The position numbers and the translations under genes were made by a program. Below, piece by piece: positions 36,301 to 47,275 of a stretch of 64,000 nt of DNA. The notes under the pieces are model-generated. The model had not been told where the DNA came from and made no database searches. It saw only the letters and a list, made by a program, of their open reading frames with translations. Within the stretch, counting starts at the first letter, position 1. Every line of letters begins with the position of its first letter. Source of the DNA: Megalopta genalis (lineage: Eukaryota > Arthropoda > Insecta > Hymenoptera > Halictidae); contig NC_135018.1 of NCBI RefSeq assembly GCF_051020955.1, positions 5,060,814-5,124,813 of the forward strand, in the 5' to 3' direction.

Positions 36301-39300
36301 GGTTATTCGTAATCAAAAACTATTTCCGTCATTCATAATGGTTATTGATAACCAAAACCTATTTCCGTCATTTATAACTATTATTGGTAACCAAAATCAT
36401 TTTAAACAGAATTTAATGATTATACTTCAATTTTTTCTCGTTTTCGTTAGAACAGATCTCTGTCTGTGAACAGTCTGATTTTGTTTATTACGAGAGTAAT
36501 ACTTTTCTTAGAAATGGTTTTACAAAATTGTTTATATTTGCCGATCTTTAACCGTAGAATGACCCATTGTGGTTGCCAGTGATCCCAAAAAATTTTTAAT
36601 TTGTCTGCAAACGTGTAAATAAATACTAAAAGCATAGAGGGTGAGCTAGAGCTTATTACTCTCCTAATTTATGCCGTACTTTATGAAAGAACAAAACAAA
36701 AATCTTTTTGCAAATTTGTATCGAGTTTTTATTCTTTTTTAAATATTTAATAATATTTTAATCATTAAGAGCTTATTTTAAATCTTGTGCAACCCCACAA
36801 TGTTACTTATGCCGAAAAATAGAAGGGGGTAGTTCCAAGTTTAAGCAATATTTGGTCAAGGTGAACTCAAAAATTTAGGTAAATATCGAAATAATTGAGC
36901 AAATAAATGTGGAATTCATGCGCGGTAGTGCATTATTTGGTGTCTTTCAGAAGCAGTAATTCCACAGATAAAACGAATTGGAGTGATTATGCGAAATGGT
37001 ACGATGCATGATAGATGGCAAATAATAAATAATAAATAATAAATAATAAATAATAAATAATAAATAATAAATAATAAATAATAAATAATAAATAATAAAT
37101 AATAAATAATAAATAATAAATAATAAATAATAATAATAATTATTGCAATAGTAATCACTGCACCTTTTAAATGATTCCTCATGGAAGATTTGCATGACAA
37201 TTACCACAAATATGTCCTCGGGGTAGAGACTAATTCGGACGAAATCCATCGGTCATTAACGTCAATAATGCAACTGACACTCTCAAGAGAGATTACATGT
37301 AGAGTGTCGACACGCGGCAAACATGTCTCTACATAGTACAATAGTAGCATTATAATCTTCTAATACGTTCAGAGTATTTTATATTTAATTAAAGTCATTG
37401 AAATTATTCAGAATAATGAGACAACAACAACAGTATTATAACAAAAAGTATCGAACAATTGTTTTCTTTTACTGCCTCTTCATTCGTCAAAAGGAAACCA
37501 TCCACCTAATATATTAATAAATGCTGTTCTATTTTCCTGTATGTCTTGGAAACTATAGTCCTTGAAGCGTAGCGCGATGTCAGGTCCAAAAGCTTGGTAA
37601 TATATCTTCTAACATTTGGTGGGCCAAGCGTTTCCGCCTTTCAGAAATTTCGAGTACACTCGAACAGCAGAATCGCTTAGAACTTCGAGACTCAAACTTT
37701 TTCTTTTCCTGACATAGTCATGATGCTCCAACAAATAGTAGACCACAAGTTAACATTTATGTTACTCACTTTTCAGCATTTATCATTACACAATTTTTTA
37801 CGGACTTTGCAAACGACATTGTTTTTCTTTCGTGTCCAACCAGTAACATAAAAGTAGTTATTTTCAGTTGTGGACAACCATTGTTCTAATTATACTTATC
37901 TGGGTTACATTTCATTCAATTTAAGTGTATACTGCTGAACACATAATTTGATAATGAAAGGTAGATTTATAAATTATTTATTATTATTTATACTATTATT
38001 CAACAAAGTTTTTAGTTTGCATAAAGATCCGCAGTTTAGTAATTTGTAAGAAATATACGATAGAATAGAACTTAATTATGATTATGCATAGAATAATTAA
38101 CTAAACCCTACAGGAAAGAAGTTTTATTTTTCCTTTTCCTGAATATACGCATTTGAATTTAATGGATCTCCGAAATTATATTAACACTGCTGATTGCAAT
38201 GAAAACTATTGTACGTGTCATTCGATCAATTTCATAAACTCAAATACAATGAATTCTTCCGTTCTCCGTAATTTCGACAGACTTTGAAATATGAATGATT
38301 GACGATCTGAGATGACCTATCAGATACTTCGCACAATAACTCATTCTGCACTCTCGAGATTACTGGAACATCATGGCTGTTTCCGTCTCCAAATACGAAT
38401 TGATTCGAGACGATTTCAGCTCCGTGAATGATACAAACCGTAAACACTTAAGTTTGAAATAAATTAATTACAGCTTACTTCATCATAGAAGCTACCTTAC
38501 ATGTCACAAGTGAAACTATAATGCTTTGATGCAAAACCAATTTCGTTGCAGAGGAAGTGCTATTATGTGCCGGAAATCGAATTTCTTTTCTGTTCAGTCG
38601 GTACACGCTCTTAATGTTATTTGACTCTGCTTTTGCCTACTGTTCTATTTTTAAGAATTCCATAATTTAAACTATTTCAAACTCATGGACACATATTTAC
38701 GGATATTTTATATTTTATGAAAATTTTTATCTATACAAATCTTTATACAAATATTTTAACGTTCCGTAAGGAAATGCAAAAATATGCTATTCTTTAACAT
38801 ATTCTCTAAATTAATGTTTATTTAAAGTGCCTGTTTAAGAAAATATAATACACTCTGTATATTCGAAGTTGTTTTACCATATGAAGCGTATGAAGTGTAA
38901 GATCATTATGAATATTATAAATAAGAGCATAAAGTAAAAGCATAATAAAAAATAATTGGAAAATCAATTTTCATATCTTTAAACTGCATTATCTAAAATT
39001 TACTTTACCGATCAATGCATTATGTCGTGCAACAAGAGATGATCAGAACTGAACACCAATATCTCCACACAATATCATCAAGAAAATAATGGTAAAGCTT
39101 TCCACCGTTGTCACGAATAGAACGCGTCAATGTACAACAAAGTTTACCATTACTTTGCACAACAGTTTTGTACAAGTTGCGAACATCTCTTCGATATCGT
39201 GTGAAGAATGTTTCTCAGCTCTTAATGATTGCTATATTTTTGGCATCGTGTACACAGCAAATCTTGTATCCCACGGAAGTTGATGTTGAACTTACTGTCC

Positions 39301-41390
39301 TGGTAAGGGCCATCCTGACAAACTTCCATGACCACTTTGTTGGTTCCCGCGTAGAGATTATTGAACTGCTCCCTTTGGTCTTCGTCCAGGCAATCGAACG
39401 TGTACCTCTGAATGCACCTCATGCTGGATTCCAGGATCCTGCGAAAACAAGAAAGAGTCCTCAATGCAACCGCGAAGGTATACATATAATGGTAATTCGA
39501 ATTGGTAGCTGCGCGAGTTGCACTGATAACAATGAAACTTTAGATACCCAAAGTAACGAGAGCATTCCCTGTGATTCCGGCTGGAATGGGGATCATGTTG
39601 AAATGAAGAGAGAGTGAAAACTGTCCGGTTGCAACGAGAAAATGTTTTCGACTTAACAAGAGCTGTTTTCCACAGAAGAGAGCAGCCTTCTGATTCTCCC
39701 TTTCTGCCAGGACTTTCCCAATTTCGGTAACGGTTAATGCCGAGTAACGAGCCACGGCAAACTAAACTTTTCCGCTTGGTGGATTCGAGAAAACTGTGCG
39801 GGATATAACGGCGGATGATAACGAAGAGAGACGTCGAGTAAATGATTGTTATTATAGACTGACCAAGTTCTTGACAGATTCTGCGGAACTACGGACTGTC
39901 AACGAGCCAATTTAATTGGGTTGCGATTTCGCGATGCGTGACTCAGCGGCACAACAGGTTGGTCGGAACCGTTCTCAACGATCGTGGCTCACTGATTCTG
40001 CAACCTCATCAGAACTGTTTGGGTCTCTGAGGTCGCACGCTCAAATGCTAACCACACTGCGGAAATGCGCTCCGCAAATACCCCTTGAGACCCTCTAGGG
40101 AACATTTTTACGGCCATCCATTGAGTGGAGACTGTGAAATAGATTATCAGTCAATACATTGACTACAGGAATATCAACTATGAAAGATACCGCAAAATCG
40201 AGATAGTTGAACTGACAACACGTATTTATAGATATTGTATAATTTTAGAGTTGTACATTTACTTGTGTGTGTGTTCAAATCAGTTTTGAAACTCTTAATT
40301 TGGTTAAAAGTTCCCTTTGGTGTAGGTTAGAAAAAAAAACAGAGAATGATTAAGTAGGGTAAGTGCGTAGACATAAGTTTGTTCTACTTTAATTATTTTA
40401 TAAATTACGCAATACCGTGTCGTAGGTTTAATTTTCGAGGAGCATAGAGGATATTATTCAAAGTATATCTTAAATACACACGAATTTAATTTGTTCCGTA
40501 AGTTTACATAAAAATTATTACTAAAATGTAAATATGCGTTAAACAATTACAGTTTGAGAAATGTGTAAGAACAGTATAAAAACATGTCTGTGATATTCGT
40601 ATTTTATATTTGACACTATAAACGAAATGGAGAAGTTCAAGATACGTTTAAAGGGGGAAGTCAGAAAATGCATTAACTCACTATCGCACGAAATAAATAT
40701 TCCTTTACTAAAGATGTTATTACCAAATGACAAATTGAAATACGATATATTCGTGAACTTCTTTTCTTATCTACGATAAAGCTGTAATACTAAAGAAGCT
40801 ACTTCTTTCGAAAATTCGATGACATGCACTCTTCAATAAAGCACTTTGTATTCTACTGTTACAGCAGTAGCCGTTACCCATATAGGAAATTGAAAACTTT
40901 TCATCATTGGTAACATCATTTTTTCGTCATTGGTAACTCAAGTGTATACAATGCGGAAAAAGCGGATGGTGCAAACAAGAACATTCTTCAAATAAAAAGG
41001 AAAATACAGAACAATGGTATCCCAATTATAGAGATCCATTTACGAGTTAATTGAATTTGAAAGTATCTTGGCTAAAACGTCTATGATTTACCGTTTCTAC
41101 TTCTCGTAAGTACTATTGTGTAATACACGCAGCCGTTAAAGATGGTCAAACTTAATTTTCTCGAAAATGCAGCTACTGAAAACCCGTTTCTACGTTTTAC
41201 ATTTCATTCCGTTTTTGCATAAGGAATCCTCTCGTGCTCGCTTGTCCTGCCTATCTAGCATAACCAGAATAAAAACGAGTTTGCCCTCACTAATGTGTTA
41301 TAACGCTTTTAGCTTCTATATTGTAGTACTTCTTGTTAACTATTCTTAATTTCATCCCTAAAACAAATGATTCTTAAATCTCTCACTGTC

Positions 41391-41431
<41 letters not shown>

Positions 41432-44400
41432 ATCATACGCATTTAAAGAGAAACTGAGTAGAAAAATAGAAAAAAGTTTTGAAAACTGTTAAAATGTCAA
41501 TGTATTATTTTGCGTCTATTAAAACGATTAATGAAAGAACGAACTTGTTATTTAATTTCTATTTCATGCAATTGATGCAGACAATTTTTATTTTGCATAA
41601 AAATTTGCAGTGTCATATAGTATATTATATATATGAAATTGAGTCTTGCAATTCATCCAACAGTCACACTTTCAATAGTTTTTTGAAAATAAACAAATCT
41701 GACAATGTAAAAATTATTTTAGCACGAGAAATAACAATTTTTAATACAGATAATTAACAGGAAACCTACCGATAGTAATAGTGACTTATGCGCATTGCGT
41801 GATAAAAATGAAAAGATCGAATTCATTTAGATTTCGTGAAACTTCTATGATGAAACTCGCTTCAATAATGTAATTTATTGAAGCATTTCCCATGAAATAA
41901 GAAACCGGTAATTTTGATCATAGTAGGTGTATCGTGGAAAATCTGGTACGAGAGCTACAACATCTGCTTTCTACATTGTTTGTTTTCTTGATACTGCTCT
42001 TTCTTTCTTTGATTTCCCAGCATGGTGAACTTTTGTTATACAAGCTTGACGAACAGACCCCCGAGACTCTCGGTCAGTTACATCCTCGTACATTCTCCTT
42101 GCCATCGAATTTTTCCTTGTCCATTACTTCCCGTAACTTCCGTCATAATACTTCCTATATTTAACGAGATTTTTTAGAATTTCTTGTAGGTTTTACTACC
42201 ATTGGTCTAGAATAAGTGACCAGAATCCTGCACGAACCCTTGTACTTTCTCCTTTTATTGCTTGACCACTTTCTCCTAGCTTTACCGCGCATTCAGTTTC
42301 CAAGTTTCGTCCGACGTTACGACGGGAACGTGACTTCTGTGGTATACTTTTGCAACTGCGACTTCAGTGGACTTCCGCACCGTTTCGTTATTTCATGTAA
42401 TTCATTAGTAATTTCAGGATGTTATGCATTTATCGGAAAAATGAGTAAAAGAAATATAGAACTGTAGCTAGATTTGAGTAATTTAGAAACATCGATTATT
42501 CTTAACTTGTTCAGATTGTTAACCTTTTAGGTACGGCTGAATTCTGCGCGAGGCTATTTCTCTGGACGGCAGAGTCTGATGTGTACTGTACAGAGTCTGT
42601 GAACTGTATATACAGGGTGTCCCAAAAATGTCTCGCAATCCGAAAGTGGCGGGTTCCTCAGGCCATTTGAAGCAACTTTTTCCTTTACAAAATTTTTTTT
42701 CGAGGAACCGTTAACGAGTTATTAACGAAAAACTGTGACCAACGTGAAACGAGCTCAGCTGGCGCGAGGCGACCGAGCCAATCAGCGGAACTGGGATTCG
42801 ACCGCTCGACCGCTGGCGCCGTTGGCTCGGTCGCCTCGCGCCAGCTGAGCTGGGATTCGACCGCTCGACCGCTCGACCGCTGGCGCTGTTGGCTCGGCCG
42901 CCTCGTGGCAGCTGAGCTGGATTCGACCGCTCGACCGCTGGCGCCGTTGGCTCGGTCGCCTCGCGCCAGCTGAGCTGGACTCGAAGTAACTTTTACATTT
43001 TTAATGATATTTAAACAAAAACTTAACAAAACACCATATTTGTATATTTTCATTTAAAAATAAAGGATAGAAATATGATATTTTGTTTTTTTTTGTTTGT
43101 AAGTTTTTGTTTAGATATCGGTAACAATGTAGAAGCTACTTTGAGTCTATAATTATGCACACCACTGCATATGAATATTTTAGTAGGACAAAATTATAAT
43201 TGGAAGCTTTTAGGTCAAATTAACTGAAACAATGCACAATGGTTACAAAAATATTAAGGCGAAAGACTATATTACCGAGTCGTGCGAGTCTAAGTAGTAA
43301 AGGTAAGAATTTCTCAGACATCGAACCAACTGAGTTCTGTTGAGCCAGCGTAGAGAATTATTACAATGAATACTTATTTGAATAACGAATAACGAATCTA
43401 ATTCGTCTATTCAATAATAAACAACGAGTTTTGTTTATTTATTAACTAATAAATAATGAATAACAAATATTTTTCTTCTTTTAAATAATAAATAACTAAG
43501 AAAGAAAATGAAAATGCATCATATTACATTTTATGCAATATTGTATTCTATGATTCTCTATATTCTCGATTTAGCAGTAAGAAATTAAAGCTAGTTAAGA
43601 TATTAATATTGTAGACTGAATAAAATTATCAGAAAAAATGAAAGAAGGAGGAAGATAGATATTGAAAAATGAAGTAGCTATGTACTATTTAAAAAGTGGA
43701 GAACTAAGTTGAGTAGAGGCGACAACACAGAATTTAACGATATTACTCGAAGTTTAAATAGCGGAGATTATAATAAAAGATTATATGTATCTTTCTGCCC
43801 GGCTACAGTATAAAACGAAGGTTATATTGCCGTTGATAAGATATTACGATTATCCCATAATGTAATTTCTTATGTGATATTCAGGTAATATCGAGGCCCC
43901 GCGTTTCGTGCTTGCGGAAAAGGGTTTAGGAATCACGGCAGGATTTCCTAGTCGCGAGAATTTATGGTTTTCCGAAACGGCCTGGACGACTCGGAAAATC
44001 TCGCGCAATCGTCCTACGTTCGAACATTTTATGTACACAGACGAACACGTTATCGTTCTGCCGGTTGATTTCACAGAGTTCCCAAAATTTGCTGAACGCT
44101 GTCCGAATACTTTTCGCATCGATCACTTTTTCGATATGAACGGCCAGGTACCGTCTCTGTAAACAGTTATGTTGCCCGATTTCGGAAGTAGAAATTTCTT
44201 TTTTCAATATTCGCGTACGAATTATTCTTTTGTCAACTGTTAAATTCTCTGTCACTGTAACCGTAATTGATTGAATTAGCTAAGGACCTTTATAAATTAG
44301 CACAATGCATTAATTGCATCTATTACTGGCCTTCGCAAAATCATCAAAGGTGTAATTAACAACATTATTCGTGTTCCTATTTTTAAAAAAATAACCTGAA

Positions 44401-47227
44401 CAGTATTTCGTAACTATTCTTAATAATTGCTAAGTGTGTAGACATTAAGATTATTTCTCTTTCCACAGTTTTTTTATTTAATATTGTAATTTAATAAGCC
44501 CCAAAGATTGTACAAATACTTCCATTAATTTGTTGACGGATGGATTTTTCTGTGCAATTTTTTTTACTTAACTTTTACATTAAGAATGTTAAAAACGTAA
44601 TAATGAATTGGACGATGATGATCAACAGCTCACTTACTCGTGCAGTGAACTGTGAATTAATTGATTTCGGTATTCAACAAAATATTTGCGCACCTGATAC
44701 AAATGAGATTTAATATGATCCAATTAAACTGCCAGAATAAATTAATTGTCATCAACATAAGGAATTCTGTTAATGAATTTCAAATTTGTCTTGTTACGGA
44801 GTAATAATATAATATTAATGGGAAAAATACGGTCCAAACATGTGATTAAAAACGCATTTAAACGTAATTAAAAACGTATTATTTCGAAATAATTTCATTT
44901 CTATTTCTAAGAAGAATTTTATATACCCGTACAACAAATGAAACAATATTCGAAACTCCAAAAAAATATCGTAACTGTTCGTTCCACTAACCATTAGACT
45001 AACATTCCACTAACCACCTGGTAATTAGTTAAGAGACTTGTTAGAGTTTCCTTGCGGTACTCGAACTTGTTTTCCTGAGTTACAGGACCGCGAAAATAAA
45101 CGAAGAATCAATAAACCTGGCAAATTACCTATTCGAAAATGGCTTTAACTCCTACTAAAGTTCCGTTGATCGATCTAATTATGGGTGCAATCGAATCGAA
45201 AAACCAGGTAGCAAAACCACTCAAACTCTAACGACATTGAGTAAGCAAGAATTTTCGTGGCTCATGGTGAAGTTCAACAGTAGCTCGATCAAAAACTTTC
45301 GCGTAGTTCTCCTACAGTTTCCGAATATTCCCGCACTGCGGACAAAAATCAGAATTCCAAAGCAGAGACTTAAACATAAACTTGCATAGTACTTGTAGTA
45401 ATAACGAACAAAATGCAACTGTACAGGAGAGAGAATTAGAGGCGATCAACTATTTTAGATCTGACGTCTGTCGTTTAATCAACTTAATTGTAGCCAAATC
45501 AAATTCTCTGCGACAAATATAAATTGCTAACTAATTATGGTTATTCAGAAATAGTTTCTAAAGATGCTCATTTGCTCGCAGGCCCGCAATCTACTCACGA
45601 GGTACGACTTTAAATAGCAGTTTAGCATTATGTTATCGATTACGTGTTACGTCAAACAGACAAACATTTTTTTTCATAATTAAAGGTTTTTTTACATCGC
45701 ATCAACTGCGTGGTTATTAACGTCGAGAACGGATATTATTACAGTATTACGAGCAAGTTTTGTATTTTTTCCTTGTTAAAGTTATCTTGCAGTGTGTTTT
45801 CCTATTTTATATTTTTTATGTAGCACATTATGTTTTGGACAAGATAAAGTAAAATGGTCGATTGATAACAGAAATTTGTTTTGTATAATTCGGACGATTT
45901 TTGAGCCGCTTTAATTTCATTGAAATACTGAAATTGATTTTGACAAAAACAGCGGAATGCTATTTCAGATCCCGAGTAATTCAAGTCTCTTGTTATTCTC
46001 AGGTCACATTTAGCTCCTGTGCGAGATGCAACTGCTTCATCAAAGCTTTTGTTCCGAAATGTATGGGAATGCTAGTTTCACTATGAATAGATTTTAATTC
46101 CCACGTCATCCTTTTGAATGAAATAGTCAAACCCCTTTTACTTTTGATTAGACGAAAAATATCGATTTCATTTTAGTAACGAAAATGCCAAAGAAGAAAT
46201 AGTGCTTGAAATCACATTTATCGTACTTTCAATACCTGAAACTGCGACTGAGAATGATAGAGATAAAATAAACTTGTAGTATCTACCTGAAACAGAATGC
46301 GAATTTCCACTCGAGAAGGATACGATCGATTACTTGTTCTACGAAATATTTTCTTCGAATTTCATTTTTACTAAAACCGGCTTCACAGTACAAAAACTTC
46401 AAGTTGTCGGTGCAACACGGCTTCCTTTTATACGAACTCAAGAAAACTTACGGGCATCGCTCATGCAAGCGCTCTTTTGTAGTCGCGAAGGTGAAGTCGT
46501 TACTGTTGATTCTTTCGAGAGGTCTTCCACACTTCACCAACCTATCGGGCCCACACTCTTGACTCGTGTCTGCACTCCGGCAACTGCCAAGCACTGAAAC
46601 AGGAACAAACACATGTTCGAATTAGTAAAGCGACGGTTCAGTCGCCGACTTGAAGTTCGGTGATAAATTGAAGTGACGGTTACAGCCTCAAGAAATGTCA
46701 TCTCTTTGACATAATAATGATCATATGTCCCATCTACTCCGACTAATAATCCTACTGATCCTAGTTTCGAGAATACGTCACAACAAATACAAATTTTTAG
46801 TTTTAGATAGTTTTTAATAACAGATTCTTCTAACCGTGTTTCACGAAGTATTAAACGATGATAGATTGCACAATAAATTTATATTGTATCCTAACTCTTC
46901 TCTGTTTTCACGTAATTAACGCAACCAAACACCGGGTTGTTCCCAACATTTTCAGGACCCACATGATACTACAAATTATGTACAATATTTCACGTTCCAT
47001 GCGAAAACGTTTGTAGATATTTTCTTGCTTACTGACATTACGCCGTATACATATGCTATAATACGTTTATTTGCTGTATTAATCTACACTTAACGCCTAT
47101 GGAACTGAAGGCAAACTATAATTACCAGCTGTGCACCTGGTTTGCACTACGATCGTAGTCACTTGTGAAATGGTTGCAAGACAGAGATATTATTTCATTC
47201 ACACATTGTGTGTGTGCGCGCGCGCGC

Positions 47228-47275
<48 letters not shown>

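Noticed and set aside
36916..37249. Tyr/Leu/Ile repeat peptides on the minus strand
   Set aside because: Produced by the AATAATA microsatellite.
39108..39617. 169-codon plus frame, the longest in the window
   Set aside because: It is the antisense of exon 3 (39296-39438) and its flanks; the minus strand has the splice sites and the family match.
46334..46597. 87-codon plus frame
   Set aside because: Antisense of exon 2.
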